Shown: positions 43,702-53,996 of the stretch, piece after piece | Layout of the letters: each line of letters begins with the position of its first letter | Position numbering within the stretch: position 1 is the stretch's first letter | Source of the DNA: CAIWHR01 sp963741355 | Lineage (GTDB): Bacteria; Pseudomonadota; Gammaproteobacteria; Burkholderiales; Casimicrobiaceae | Assembly: GCA_963741355.1 (NCBI GenBank) | Contig: CAVUIG010000023.1 | Coordinates: forward strand, 47,564 to 111,563 | Direction of reading: 5' to 3' | DNA length: 64,000 bases | Notes under the pieces: generated by a model | What the model was told of the DNA's origin: nothing | What the model saw: the letters and a program-made list of their open reading frames with translations, nothing else | The model's database searches: none | Translations under genes and position numbers: made by a program

Positions 43702-44217
43702 ATGTCCGCAATGCACCGAATCTTCGCGCTGAGCGCGAGCGCCCTGCTGGCGGCCGCCGCGCCCGCGGCCCGCGCCGACGTCTACAAGTGCGCGGGCACG
43801 GACAGCACGCCCATCTACCAGGAAATGCCCTGCGCGAAGGGCAAGGAATTGCGCAATTTCCAGACGGACCCGCCCGAGATCACGGTGCTGCCCGCCACAC
43901 CGGGCGGGAGCTCGCCGCGTCCGCCGGCGAAGGCCGACAAGGACGCCAAGGGCGCGGCGGCGCCGGCGAAGGCCAAGCCGACGACGGCGGCCGCGGCCAC
44001 CGCCCGCGACGACGCACAGCGAAAATTCCTCCATTCGGGCATGACCGAAGCCGAGGTCCGCACGCTGCTGGGGTCGCCGGACGTGACCAGTGGAAACGGC
44101 CGCAAGACGAAGCGCTGGCAATACATGCCCACGCCCGCCGATCCGGACACCATCACGGCCCTGACGTTCGTCGACGGAGTGGTCACGAGCGTCGAGCGCC
44201 GCATCGTCCGGAAGTGA
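43702..44217 (+). CDS. DUF4124 exported protein with SmpA/OmlA-like C-terminus
   Basis: 171 aa. A signal peptide (about 1-26, ending AAPAARA) is followed by the DUF4124 motif DVYKCAGTDSTPIYQEMPC, with two Cys that likely form a disulfide. A Lys/Ala/Pro linker follows, then GMTEAEVRTLLGSPDVTSGN and a KTKRWQYMP segment typical of BamE/OmlA-like lipid-anchored folds. Probably a periplasmic protein of unknown role. The dtd gene starts 4 bp after it. Confidence 0.78.
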   Translation: MSAMHRIFALSASALLAAAAPAARADVYKCAGTDSTPIYQEMPCAKGKELRNFQTDPPEITVLPATPGGSSPRPPAKADKDAKGAAAPAKAKPTTAAAATARDDAQRKFLHSGMTEAEVRTLLGSPDVTSGNGRKTKRWQYMPTPADPDTITALTFVDGVVTSVERRIVRK

Positions 44218-44221
44218 CCGC

Positions 44222-44674
44222 GTGCGGGCGCTGGTCCAGCGGGTGAGCGAGGCCAGCGTGCGCGTCGACGATCAGACCGTCGGCGCGATCGGCGCCGGCC
44301 TCGTCGTGCTGGGCGGCATGGCGGCGGACGACGCCGACGACGACATCGACTGGATCGCGCGCAAGATCGTCGCGCTGCGCATCTTCGAGGATGACGCCGG
44401 CGTGATGAATCGCAGCGTCGCCGACACCGGCGGCGACATCCTCGCGATCAGCCAGTTCACGCTCTTCGCATCGACGCGCAAGGGCAACCGGCCGTCGTGG
44501 TCGGGCGCTGCGCCGCCCGGCATCGCGCAGCCGAAATTCGCCGCGTTCGTCGCCGCGCTCGCGCGCGAGCTCGGAAAGCCCATCGCGACCGGCGTCTTCG
44601 GCGCCGACATGAAGGTCGCGCTCGTCAACGACGGCCCCGTGACGATTGCGCTCGACTCGCGTCGGCGCGAGTAA
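44222..44674 (+). CDS. dtd: D-aminoacyl-tRNA deacylase
   Basis: A 150-aa enzyme that hydrolyses D-aminoacyl-tRNAs and mischarged Gly-tRNA-Ala. The catalytic SQFTLFA motif and the NDGPVT Gly-cisPro-type motif are both present. The start is GTG 44222 (MRALVQRVSEASVRVDDQTV). Likely co-transcribed with the DUF4124 gene. Confidence 0.95.
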   Translation: MRALVQRVSEASVRVDDQTVGAIGAGLVVLGGMAADDADDDIDWIARKIVALRIFEDDAGVMNRSVADTGGDILAISQFTLFASTRKGNRPSWSGAAPPGIAQPKFAAFVAALARELGKPIATGVFGADMKVALVNDGPVTIALDSRRRE

Positions 44675-44701
44675 GGCGCGCCGCGCCGGCCGCTCGGCGC
44701 G

Positions 44702-45101
44702 TCAGCCCTTGTCGAGACTGAGCCGACCGGGCCCGAACGCGAACACCATCAGCATGCCGCCGATCGCGGCGACGTTCTTGAAGAAGAAGAGCTGATTGGT
44801 CATCAGCTCCGGTCCGGCCTTGTTCCAGAAATCGTGGAAGAGAATTGACGCGAGCAGCGTGAAGCCCGCCAGCGCCAGCGCCGCCCAGCGCGCCTTCCAT
44901 CCCAGTGCCAGCATCAGCCCTCCGCCGAGCTCGACGACGAGGGCTACGGCCGTCGCGACTTCGGGCATCGGAACGTGCGCGCTCGCGACCCAGCCCACCG
45001 TGCCGGCGAAGCCGGTGAGCTTGCCCCAGCCCGCAGTAGACGAACATGAACGCCAGCAGCACGCGCCCCGCCAGGGCGGCAACATCGTTCCTTGATTCCA
45101 T
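44702..45101 (-). CDS. DoxX family inner-membrane protein, frameshifted
   Basis: About 133 aa with four hydrophobic helices: MESRNDVAALAGRVLLAFMF, AVALVVELGGGLMLALGW, AALALAGFTLLASILFHDFW and FFFKNVAAIGGMLMVFAFGP. FHDFWN and NQLFFFKN are typical DoxX features. One indel near 45023 separates the first 27 codons from the rest. It starts 9 bp after the pirin gene. DoxX/pirin pairs are common in stress-response contexts; the function is poorly defined. Confidence 0.8.
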
Positions 45102-45110
45102 GCCGGTCTC

Positions 45111-45810
45111 CTAGTCGAGGTCGAACAACAGCACTTCGGCGTCGCGGCCGCCGTCGAGCGTGACGGCCGCCTCGCCGGTGATCTTCGCCGCGTCCCCGGC
45201 TGCGAGCTCGTTCCCGTTCACGCGCACGCTGCCGCGCGCCACGTGGACATAGGCACGGCGACCCGGCGCGAGGTCGTGCCGCGCGGTCTCGGCGCCGTCG
45301 ATGAGCGCGGCGTAGACCGACGCGTTCCGGTGGATGGTGACCGAGCCGTCGCGCTCCGTCGGGCGACGCGATGAGCCGCAGGCGCCCTCGCATCTGCGAA
45401 GGCTCGACACGCGTCTGCTCGTAACCGGGATCGATGCCGCGCTGCGCGGGCTCGATCCAGATCTGCAGGAAGTGGACGGGGTTGGCGCGCGACGGGTTGT
45501 ACTCGCTGTGCAGCACGCCGCGTCCGGCGCTCATCCGCTGCACGTCGCCGGGAACGATCACCGATCCGTTGCCCATGTTGTCCTTGTGCTCGAGCTCGCC
45601 TTCGAGCACGTAGCTCAGGATCTCCATGTCGCGGTGGCCGTGCGTGCCGAAGCCCTTGCCCGGCTGCACGCGGTCCTCGTTGATGACGCGCAGCGCGCCG
45701 AATCCCATGTGCGCGGGATCGTGATAATCGGCGAACGAGAAGCTGTGATGCGAGTCGAGCCAGCCATGGTCGGCATGGCCGCGGTCGGAGGCTTTGCGCA
45801 GCGTGAGCAT
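45111..45810 (-). CDS. Pirin family protein (YhhW-like), frameshifted
   Basis: About 233 aa, a bicupin. The N-terminal cupin is clear: SHHSFSFADYHDPAHMGFGA, GFGTHGHRDMEILSYVLEGE (metal-binding His/Glu), EHKDNMGNGSVIVPGDVQRM and EYNPSRANPVHFLQIWIEPA. The C-terminal cupin follows after an indel near 45362 (DGSVTIHRNASVYAALIDGA). YhhW-type pirins can act as quercetinases, but the natural role is uncertain. Confidence 0.85.
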
Positions 45811-45903
45811 TCGCGCGATCCGTCGGTCGGTGTCGCGGCGGCGAGGGTCCGGCGCCGCGAAGAGGCGGATGATACGACGTCGCTCGCGCGCGGAAGGCGG
45901 TCG

Positions 45904-46645
45904 CTAGAAGCTGAGCAGGTAGCCGACGTACGTGGAAACGCGATTGGTCTGCGCGGCGTCCTGCAATCCCTTGCCGGCCGAAAACAGAAGCTGACTGTGG
46001 CTGTCGATCTGGTAGATGCCGCCGAGCGTAAAGCCGGTGCTCGCGCCCTGCGCCACCGTCTGCGGTGTCGAATGGAAGATTTCGCCCCCCAGCATCCACT
46101 TCTCGGAGAGCTGGTACTGCGCCACCCAGCCGAAGAACCAGTCGTTGCGGTTGCCCGCGCCGTTGTTGAGCAGATATCCGCCGCCGCCGTAGGTCGTGAA
46201 TTTGCCGACGCTCTTCTGCAGCCAGAGCGGCAGGAATATCTGGCTCCCGCCATTGCCCAACCCGCGCTCGGCGTTTCCCGTCGGGAAGAGCGAAATTCGG
46301 CACGAAGCCGACCGCCGGCATCGTTTCGGTTTCCTGGACGAACTGGTATTTGATGCCGATCACGGTGTCGCCGAAGCCCCACTGCGTCGACGCGCCCGGC
46401 GGCGTGTTGAATGCCGCCTGGACGACCAGGTCGAGCTCGAGGTGGTCCAGCGCGCCGTAATGGATCTCGAGTCCCGGCAGGGCGCCCGAGCGGCCGCTGG
46501 CGGTAAGCGTCTGCGAGTAGAAGGCAGGAAGTTCGAAATGGCCCTGCTCGACGACGCCGGGATCGTCGGTGCGAAACGGCGGGCCTGCCAATACGTGGCC
46601 CGGCGCGAGAATCAGCGATGCGAGCAGCGCCGGCGTGCCACCCAC
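45904..46645 (-). CDS. MetA/phenol-degradation-like outer-membrane protein, frameshifted
   Basis: About 247 aa. It begins with a hydrophobic export signal (TPALLASLILAPGHVLAGPP), then FRTDDPGVVEQGHFELPAFY, the usual opening of PF13557-type proteins. A beta-barrel-like region follows (TQWGFGDTVIGIKYQFVQET, WFFGWVAQYQLSEKWMLGGE, VSTYVGYLLSF). The C-terminal Phe fits an outer-membrane barrel. An indel near 46290 changes frame. The start is unsure; GTG 46645 is taken, but a start at 46682 in another frame is possible. Confidence 0.65.
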
Positions 46646-46704
46646 CGCCCGCGCGCCTTCCAGGCGTCGTCGCGACGCGCTTCATCTCCCGCATGGCCGT
46701 CGGG

Positions 46705-48123
46705 TCACAGCCGGTACGCACGCTTGGCGAGACCGTACGCGAGCTCCGGCGCGAGCTCGAACGCCTCGTCCTCGTCGATCCTGTGCTCCCGCGCGAGGGT
46801 GGCGAGAAAGCGGCAGTCGATGCGGCGCGCGACGTCGTGCCGCGCCGGAATCGACATGAATGCGCGCGTGTCGTCGTTGAAGCCCACCGTGTTGTGGAAT
46901 CCGGCGGTCTCCGTCGTCTGCTCGCGGAAGCGCAGCATCCCCTCCGGGCTGTCGTGGAACCACCACGCGGGACCCAGCTTCAGAACCGGGTAGTGGCCGG
47001 CGAGCGGCGCCAGCTCGCGCGCGTAGACGGTTTCGTCGAGCGTGAACAGGATCACCGAGAGATTGCGCTCGTTGCCGAAGCGGTCGAGCAATGGCTTCAG
47101 CGCGCGCACGTAATCGGTGCGCGTCGGAATGTCGGCGCCCTTGTCGCGCCCGTAGTCGCGGAAGATGACCGGATTGTGGTTGCGGAAGCTGCCGGGATGA
47201 ATCTGCATCACGAGGCCGTCGTCGAGGCTCATCCTCGCCATCTCGGTCAGCATCTGCCCGCGGAACTGCTCCGCCTCGTCGGGGCTCGCCGTACCCGAGA
47301 GCGCGCGGTCGAGCAGGCGCTGGCACGCCGATTCGGGGAGATCGCATGTCGTCGCCGTCGGATGGCCGTGGTCGGTTGACGTCGCGCCCATCGACTTGAA
47401 GAATGCGCGGCGCTGCCGGTGCGCGGCGAGGTAGCCGCCCCACGTCGAAGTGTTCTCTCCCGAAAGCGCGCCGAGCGCGTGAACGTTGTCGCGGAAACCG
47501 TCGAACTCGGGATCGACGACGGGATCCGGACGGTACGCCGTCACGACGCGACCCTTCCATCCGCTCGCCCGGATCTTCGCGTGGTGAGCCAGCGGATCGA
47601 GCGGCGATTCGGTGGTGGCCAGCACCTCGATGTTGAAGCGCTCGAACAGCGCGCGCGGCAGGAAGGCGGGCTCGGCGAGGCAGGCGTTGATGCGGTCGAA
47701 GACGCGATCGGCCGAATCGGCCGTGAGCCGCTCGTCGACGCCGAACACGGTCGCGAACGCGTGATCGAGCCAGATCCGCGTCGGCGTGCCGTGGAACAGG
47801 TGAAAGCGCTCGGCGAACGTGCGCCAGATCCTGCGCGCGTCCTGCTCGACGGCGCCGCCGTCGCGCCGCGGAATGCCGAGGTCCGGCAGCGGCACGCCCT
47901 GGCTGTAGAGCATCCGGAAGACGTAGTGGTCCGGCGTGATGAACAGCGCGCTCGCGTTCGCGAACGGCGCATTGTCGGCGAACCATTGCGGATCGGTGTG
48001 TCCGTGCGGGCTGACGATCGGAAGATCCTTCACCGTCGCGTAGAGCCGGCGCGCGAGCTCGCGCGTCGCCGGGTCCGGCGGGAAGAGCCGGTCGGGGTGA
48101 AGCACGAGGGGGATGCGGGGCAT
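46705..48123 (-). CDS. uxaC: Uronate isomerase (UxaC)
   Basis: An intact 472-aa amidohydrolase-superfamily enzyme interconverting D-glucuronate/D-fructuronate and D-galacturonate/D-tagaturonate. Motifs are LPIVSPHGHTDPQWFA (metal-binding HxH), LHPDRLFPPDP near the start, and STWGGYLAAHRQRRAFFKSM. It is preceded by fructuronate reductase with a 4-bp gap. Together with the regulator and transporter upstream it forms a hexuronate-use operon. Confidence 0.93.
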   Translation of the reverse strand: MPRIPLVLHPDRLFPPDPATRELARRLYATVKDLPIVSPHGHTDPQWFADNAPFANASALFITPDHYVFRMLYSQGVPLPDLGIPRRDGGAVEQDARRIWRTFAERFHLFHGTPTRIWLDHAFATVFGVDERLTADSADRVFDRINACLAEPAFLPRALFERFNIEVLATTESPLDPLAHHAKIRASGWKGRVVTAYRPDPVVDPEFDGFRDNVHALGALSGENTSTWGGYLAAHRQRRAFFKSMGATSTDHGHPTATTCDLPESACQRLLDRALSGTASPDEAEQFRGQMLTEMARMSLDDGLVMQIHPGSFRNHNPVIFRDYGRDKGADIPTRTDYVRALKPLLDRFGNERNLSVILFTLDETVYARELAPLAGHYPVLKLGPAWWFHDSPEGMLRFREQTTETAGFHNTVGFNDDTRAFMSIPARHDVARRIDCRFLATLAREHRIDEDEAFELAPELAYGLAKRAYRL

Positions 48124-48127
48124 CGGC

Positions 48128-49603
48128 TCAGCCTTTCGTGAGATGTTCGTCGAGCGTCCTGCGAACGCCATCGCGGAACAGCGCGACGACGTTGTGCGTG
48201 ACCGCGGCGCGAAACGACGCATGCGCGACCAGGTCGCCAAACACGGCGCGCAGGTCGAGGAATCCCGAAGCGATGCCGGGCGCATCGCCCGCCCTCGCCG
48301 CGACAATGCGCCGGAATTCGTCGGCGAGCGGATCCGACACCGGGATCGGGCGGCCCTGCTCGTCGGCGCCGCTCGCATAACGGATCCACCCCGCTACGGC
48401 GAGCGCGAGGTGACGGATGGAAGCGCCGCCGGCAAGCCGGTCGCGCACGGTGCCGAGGAGGCGCTGCGGAAGCTTCTGCGAGCCGTCCATCGCGATCTGC
48501 TGCGTCCGGTGCGGCAGCGCCGGGTTGCGAAAGCGCACGATCAGCTGCGCGCAGTATGAGCCCAGGTCGACGCCCGCCGGCGCGGCGAGCGTCGGCGCGA
48601 TCTCTTCCGCCATCTGAAGCTCGATGAGGCGCGCGAGCACGGGATCGGACGACGCCTGCCAGATGAACTCGTGCCCCGCGAGAAATCCGAGATAGGCGAG
48701 CGTCGAATGGCTGCCGTTCAGCAGGCGCAGCTTCATCGTCTCGAACGGCGCGACGTCGGCGACGAGCTGCGCGCCGTCGTCCTCCCACGCGGGCCGCGGG
48801 CCGGCGAAGCGGTCCTCGATCACCCACTGCCGGAACGGCTCGAACACCACCGGCGCGGCGTCCGCGAATCCGGTGCGGCGCGCCGCTTCGGCGACGTCGG
48901 CCGGCGTCGTCGCGGGCACGATGCGATCGACCATCGTCGAGGGAAACGCGACGTTGCGCGCGATCCAGTCCGCCAGCGCGGGATCGGCGGCGTGCGCGAA
49001 CGCGGTCACGATCCCCGCGACGACGCGTCCGTTGTGCGGAAGGTTGTCGCAGCAGACCACCGACAACGCACCCCCGCCGGCTCGGCGCCGTGCGTCGAGC
49101 GCCGCCACGAGGAAACCGGGCGCGCTCATGGCCGCGCCGGGCTGCGCGAGGTCGCGCACGATGTCCGGATGGTGAAGGTCGAGCGCTCCGGTCGCCGGAT
49201 CGTGGCAGTAACCCTTCTCCGTGACCGTCAGCGTGACGACGTGAACAGCGGGATCGGCAATGCGCGCGAGCACGCGATCGCGCTCGGTCCCGAGGAAGAG
49301 CGCTTCGCGCAATGCGCCGACCACACGCGCCCTCGTGCCGGTCGCGTCTTTCTCGAGCGCCGTGTAGAGCCCGTCCTGCGCCGTCAGCGCGCGCGTCGCG
49401 TGCGGCGTCTTGAGGCTGACGCCGCAGATACCCCAGCGCGGATCGCGCTGCAGCACGCCTTCGGTGTAGATCGCCTGGTGCGCGCGGTGGAAGGCGCCGA
49501 GTCCGAGATGCACGATGCCGACGCGAAGCGCCGCGACGTCATAGCGGGGACGGGCCACGTCCGCCGGAAGCCCGGCGAGCACGGCGAGCGAGAGCGATTC
49601 CAT
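48128..49603 (-). CDS. uxuB: Mannitol dehydrogenase family protein, probable D-fructuronate reductase (UxuB)
   Basis: An intact 491-aa polyol-specific long-chain dehydrogenase. It has the Rossmann start GIVHLGLGAFHRAHQAIYTE, the MVDRIVPATTP segment, and the catalytic Lys/Asn/His motif METMKLRLLNGSHSTLAYLG region (here FETMKLRLLNGSHSTLAY). The family includes UxuB, UxaB and mannitol dehydrogenase. The adjacent uxaC makes fructuronate reduction most likely. UxuA and KDG kinase are not in the window. Confidence 0.87.
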   Translation of the reverse strand: MESLSLAVLAGLPADVARPRYDVAALRVGIVHLGLGAFHRAHQAIYTEGVLQRDPRWGICGVSLKTPHATRALTAQDGLYTALEKDATGTRARVVGALREALFLGTERDRVLARIADPAVHVVTLTVTEKGYCHDPATGALDLHHPDIVRDLAQPGAAMSAPGFLVAALDARRRAGGGALSVVCCDNLPHNGRVVAGIVTAFAHAADPALADWIARNVAFPSTMVDRIVPATTPADVAEAARRTGFADAAPVVFEPFRQWVIEDRFAGPRPAWEDDGAQLVADVAPFETMKLRLLNGSHSTLAYLGFLAGHEFIWQASSDPVLARLIELQMAEEIAPTLAAPAGVDLGSYCAQLIVRFRNPALPHRTQQIAMDGSQKLPQRLLGTVRDRLAGGASIRHLALAVAGWIRYASGADEQGRPIPVSDPLADEFRRIVAARAGDAPGIASGFLDLRAVFGDLVAHASFRAAVTHNVVALFRDGVRRTLDEHLTKG

Positions 49604-49606
49604 CCG

Positions 49607-50486
49607 TCAGGCGGCGCGCGGATGCTCTTTGACCCGGCTCACGAGTTGCGTCGGGTTGACGAAGCGCAGCGCGATCAGGAGCCAGATCAGCGTGACGGCC
49701 ATGTAGATCATCGCCATCGCGTCGACCGACTGGGGCGCGCGCACGCCCGCGGCGAACACGGCGTAGTAGAGCGCGACCACGAGGGTCTGCGAATCCGGCC
49801 CGGCGGTGAGGAACGTGAGCTCGAACAGCCCGATCGTGCGCACGAGGACGAGCAGCGACGCCGCGAGGATTCCGGGCGCCAGCAGCGGCACGAGCACGTG
49901 CCAGAACATCCGCGCGGTATTCGCCCCGAACACGCGCGCCGCCGACTCGAGATTGGGGTCGATCTGCTCGATGAACGGCGTCATCACGAGGATCACGAAC
50001 GGCGCCGCGGGAATGAGATTGGCGAGGATCACGCCGTAGATCGTGCCGGCGAGGTGAACCTTGTACAGGACCGTCGCCAGCGGAATGCCGTACGTGATCG
50101 GCGGCACCATCAGCGGCAGCAGGAAGAGCAGCACCAGCACGCGCTTGCCGGGAAAATTGCGCCGTGCGAGAGCGTAGGCGGCGGGAACGCCGATCAGGAG
50201 CGCGAGGAACACCACCGCGAAGACGACCTCGACCGTGACCCACAGCACGCAGTCGAGCTGGAATTCCTTCCATGCCGACGTGTACCACGTCGGCGGTCCA
50301 GCCGTCCGGCAGCCACGTCCCGAGCCAGCGCTTGGCAAACGAGCTCGTCGCGACGGCGCCGATCATGAGGCCGATGTTGATGACGAACAGCGATCATCAG
50401 GCCCCACAGGAAGCCGCTCCACGATCATCTCGAGCCAGCGCTTGTCGATGCGGTGCCCGGCGCCGATTTCGGCGTCGCGCAGTCAT
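49607..50486 (-). CDS. ABC transporter permease (PotC-like), frameshifted
   Basis: About 293 aa, the second permease of the importer. It has a transmembrane core with PITYGIPLATVLYKVHLAGT and the ATPase-coupling loop ESAARVFGANTARMFWHVLV. The N-terminal ~90 codons need indels near 50450, 50395 and 50275; after correction it reads HRIDKRWLEMIVERL and SSFAKRWLGTWLPDGWTADW. ATG 50486 overlaps the permease 1 stop (ATGA). Confidence 0.8.
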
Positions 50487-51359
50487 CCCTTGCCTCCGAC
50501 GACCGGCCCGCGATAGAAGAGATTGCGCAGCGACAGGACGGCCGCGACGATGACGAGCTGGACGAATCCCATGATCATCGCGATCGCCGACGCGAGCGAA
50601 TAGTCATATTGCTCGAACGCCGCCTCGTACGCGGCGATCGAGATCACGCGCGTCGGTCCGGCCGGAGAGCCCAGCAGCACGGCGGACGGGAACACGGAAA
50701 ACGCCTGCACGAAGGCGAGGCAGAAGCACATTGCGAGCCCGGGCGCCAGCAACGGCAGGTAGATGTGGCGGAATTGCGCGGCGGGCGACGCGCCGAGCGT
50801 CGCCGCCGCGCGCGCCAGCGCCGGGTCGATGCCGGTGATGTACGACAGGATCAGCAGGAACGCGAACGGGAAGCCGGACACGACGAGCGAGAGCAGCACG
50901 CCCGTGAAATTGTGCGTGAGCCGGATCGGTCCGTCGTAGAGCTGGATCGAGCTGCAGGAACTGCGACAGCCATCCCTTCGGGCCGAAGTACGTCAGCATG
51001 CCCTCGGCGATCAGCACGGTGCCGAGCGTGATCGGAACCACCAGCACCGTGGTGATCGCGCGCTGGTACGGCGACTTGACCCGCATCTTGAAGGCGATCG
51101 GCAGCGCGATGAACACGTTGATGATCGTGACCGGCAGCGCGAGGCGCAGCGTGGTCCAGATCGTCGGCCACAGGTTGTCCGTCGTGAAGAAGTGCGTGTA
51201 GTTCGCGAGCGCGCCGCCCTTTTCCGGATTGAACGACAGCGCGAGGCCGTAGAGAAACGGGTAGACGAAGAGCAGCATCATGAACGCCGCGCCCGGTACG
51301 ACCAGCAGCAGCGTGCGGTCGAACGACGGCCGTGCGAGGGGTGGCGCCGATGCGGCCAT
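50483..51359 (-). CDS. ABC transporter permease (PotB-like), frameshifted
   Basis: About 292 aa with six helices. It starts MAASAPPLARPSFDRTLLLV and carries the EAA-type loop RAAATLGASPAAQFRHIYLP for ATPase contact. An indel near 50950 changes frame. It is organised directly after the ATPase gene (7-bp gap) and overlaps permease 2. The family is that of spermidine/putrescine, iron and thiamine importers. Confidence 0.83.
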
Positions 51360-51366
51360 GTGCGCC

Positions 51367-52446
51367 TCAGCCGGCCGGGTAGACGAGCGCGCGCTCGACC
51401 GGGCACGTGCACGCGCAGCGCATCGCCCAGCGCCACGTTCGCCGTCGTGCGCACGTGCAGCCGGCTGCCGTCGGCGGCGACGAAATCGACCAGCGAGTCG
51501 CGCCCGCAGTACTCGACGTTGTCGACGGTTCCGGAGAGCGTGTTCGCCCCGTCGGGACCGTCGCCGACGAGGATCTCCTCCGGCCGGATGGCGACCGACG
51601 CGGTCGCCCCCGCAATCGGCTGCTTCCTGAGGCCGGTGAGGCGAATGCCGGAGCCGGCGAGCGTCACGTGCGCGCCTTCGTCGCGCTCGACCGGCAGCGT
51701 GATCACGTTGCGATAGCCCATGAAGCGGGCGACGCCGAGGGTCGCCGGCTGGGCGTAGACATCGGCCGGCGGCGCCACCTGCTGGACGCGGCCCTCCTCG
51801 ATGACGACGATGCGGTCGGCGAGCGACAGCGCCTCGTCCTGGTCGTGCGTCACGTAGATCGTCGTGCGGTCGAGCTCGCGATGGATGCGCCGGATCTCCG
51901 AGCGCGTCTCGAGGCGCAGCTTGGCGTCGAGGTTCGACAGCGGCTCGTCCATCAGGATCAGCGGCGGCTCGATCACGATCGCGCGCGCGATCGCGACGCG
52001 CTGCTGCTGTCCGCCGGAAAGCTGGCCGGGGAGCTTCGACTCCTGACCGGTCAACTGGACGAGCTTCAGCGCGCGCGCGACGCGTGCGTCGCCGTCGGTG
52101 CCGCCCACGCCGCGCATCCTGAGGCCGAAGCCGACGTTCTTCGCGACGCTCATGTGGGGAAACAGCGCGTAGTTCTGGAACACCATTCCGAAGCCGCGCT
52201 TTTCCGGGGGCAGCGTGTCGATGCGATCCGCGTCGAGCCAGATGCTGCCTTCGGAGAGCGGCATCAGCCCCGCGATGCAGTTGAGCGCGGTCGATTTGCC
52301 GCAGCCCGACGGTCCCAGCAGCGCGATGAACTCGCCGCGCCTGATCGTCAGCGTCATGTCGGTCAGCGCGTTGAACGCCTTGCCCGCGGCGCCGGCGAAC
52401 CGCCGGGTCACGCGGTCGAGCCGCAGTTCGGAAAAGTCGTGTGTCA
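51367..52446 (-). CDS. ABC transporter ATP-binding protein (PotA-like), C-terminal frameshift
   Basis: About 360 aa. Walker A LLGPSGCGKSTALNCIAG, Q-loop FQNYALFPHMSVAKNV, signature QLSGGQQQRVAIARAI, Walker B LILMDEPLSNLDA and H-loop YVTHDQDEAL are all present, then a TOBE domain (SVAIRPEEILVGD). An indel near 51405 hides the true end, VERALVYPAG, with stop at 51367. It energises the two permeases downstream. Confidence 0.9.
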
Positions 52447-52596
52447 TCGGGAGGCGGACGGCAACGTGGAATTCGACGAATGTGTCGGAGCAACCAGGCC
52501 GACACCTTGTTTCGATTGCAAGGTCAATCGGCGATCCTCGGGAACGGGCCGACGTGGCGCTGCGAATCGCCGGACGCATCCAAGTCACTCGAACCC

Positions 52597-52667
52597 CGCC
52601 GCGTTAACCGTCGGCGACGCCGACGGTTCAACGCGGCGAGTTGTCCCGTCGCGTATTTCGCGACGGG
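52597..52667 (-). promoter_or_regulatory. Two adjacent stem-loops between the binding-protein and ATPase genes
   Basis: First, CGCCGCGTT-AACCGTC pairs with GACGGTT-AACGCGGCG in a long imperfect hairpin (52597-52638). Second, CCCGTCGCG-TATTT-CGCGACGGG is a perfect 9-bp stem (52645-52667). Neither has a T-run. Such intergenic hairpins after binding-protein genes usually stabilise the upstream message and lower expression of the membrane components. Confidence 0.6.
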
Positions 52668-52673
52668 ATGACC

Positions 52674-53894
52674 CTACTTCGTCTTCTGCGCGCCGACCTG
52701 CTGGTCCCAGATGCGGAACGCCTCGACCTGCGCCGCCGGCGGCAGCGACTGCGTGTGCGGGAACTCGGCGAGCCACTTCTCGTATTCGGGCCGGCCGAAT
52801 TCCTTGATCGCGTCCTGGCTCGCCTTCGGCGCCATCGACAGCGGCACGTTCTTCACCGCCGGGCCCGGGTAGAAATAGCCCTTGTCGTACGTGTACGCCT
52901 GCGCTTCGGGGGTCAGCAGGAACGCCATCAGGTCGAGCACGACGGCAACCTTCTCCGGCGGCACGCCCTTCGGGATCGCCATGTAGTGCGCGTCGTTGAC
53001 CCACGTCATGCCCTTGAACGGTGCGACCTTGTAGTCCTTCGGCACGATGCCGATGATGCGAGGGTTGAGGTCCCAGCCCGTCATCGTCACGGTCATGTCG
53101 CGCGAGCCTTCGCCCAGCTCTTTCATCACCGCGCCGGTGCCCGTCGGGTAGTACTCGATGCAGCTGTTGAGATCCTTGAGATACGCCCAGGTCTTTTCCC
53201 AGCCGTTGACCGGATCCTTCGGGTTCTTGTCGCCGAGGATGTACGGCAGCCCCATGATGAACGTGCGTCCCGGGCCCGAATTCGCCGGGCCGCGCGTAGA
53301 TCAGCTTGTTCGGGTTGGCCTTGCACCAGGCGAGCAGCTCGGCGGGCGTGGTCGGCACCTGCTTGACCTTCGCCGGGTTGTACTCGAGCAGCGGGCCCGC
53401 CGGCATGAACACGACCTCGATGCCCTGATCCTGCGCGAGCTCCTGCATCTTCGCGGCGGCCGGCTGATAGTTCGCGACGAGGTTCGGGAACTTCGCCGCA
53501 GTATTCGGGCAGCAGCTTGACGAGCAGCCCCTGCTCGATGCCGGCGGCGAGGAAGTCGGTGCCGGTCATCACGAGGTCGATGTCGGAGCGGCCCGCGCCC
53601 TGCATCGCCTTCAGCTTGCCGGGCAATTCCGGCGCCGGCGCCTTGCGTGAAGTTGAACTTCGCGACGAGGTTCGGATTCTTCTTCGCGTAGAGCTCGATC
53701 GCGTCCTGCGTCAGCGCCAGGTTGCCCGCGACGTCGACGATGTTGATCGTCACCGGCGCCTTCGGCATCGCCGGTACGTCGGCCCACGCCGTCGGAACGG
53801 CAGCGATGCCGGCGGCCGCGACGGCCAGTCCCGCGATCGCCGCCTGCACGACCGTGCGGCGCGACGCGCCCATCCATTGTCGGTCAGTCTTCAT
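52674..53894 (-). CDS. ABC transporter periplasmic substrate-binding protein (PotD-like), frameshifted
   Basis: About 406 aa. The N-terminus has a Tat-like signal (ASRRTVVQAAIAGLAVAAAG) ending near TAWA. Later segments are KAPVTINIVDVAGNLALTQD, ELPGKLKAMQGAGRSDIDLV, MTGTDFLAAGIEQGLLVKLL, AWCKANPNKLIYARP, GWDLNPRIIGIVPKDYKVAP and VLDLMAFLLTPEAQAYTYDK. Indels fall near 53640, 53500 and 53285. The fold is that of extracellular solute-binding family 1. Given uxaC/uxuB in the same operon, a uronate or uronide ligand is more likely than a polyamine. Confidence 0.82.
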
Positions 53895-53996
53895 GTTCGT
53901 TTCCTCTCCTCGTAGAGCCAGCATATGCGACACGTCCTCTCGGAACCTTCCACTCACAGCCACGGGCGCGCGTCGCGCCCCGCGGATTCCTTGCTC

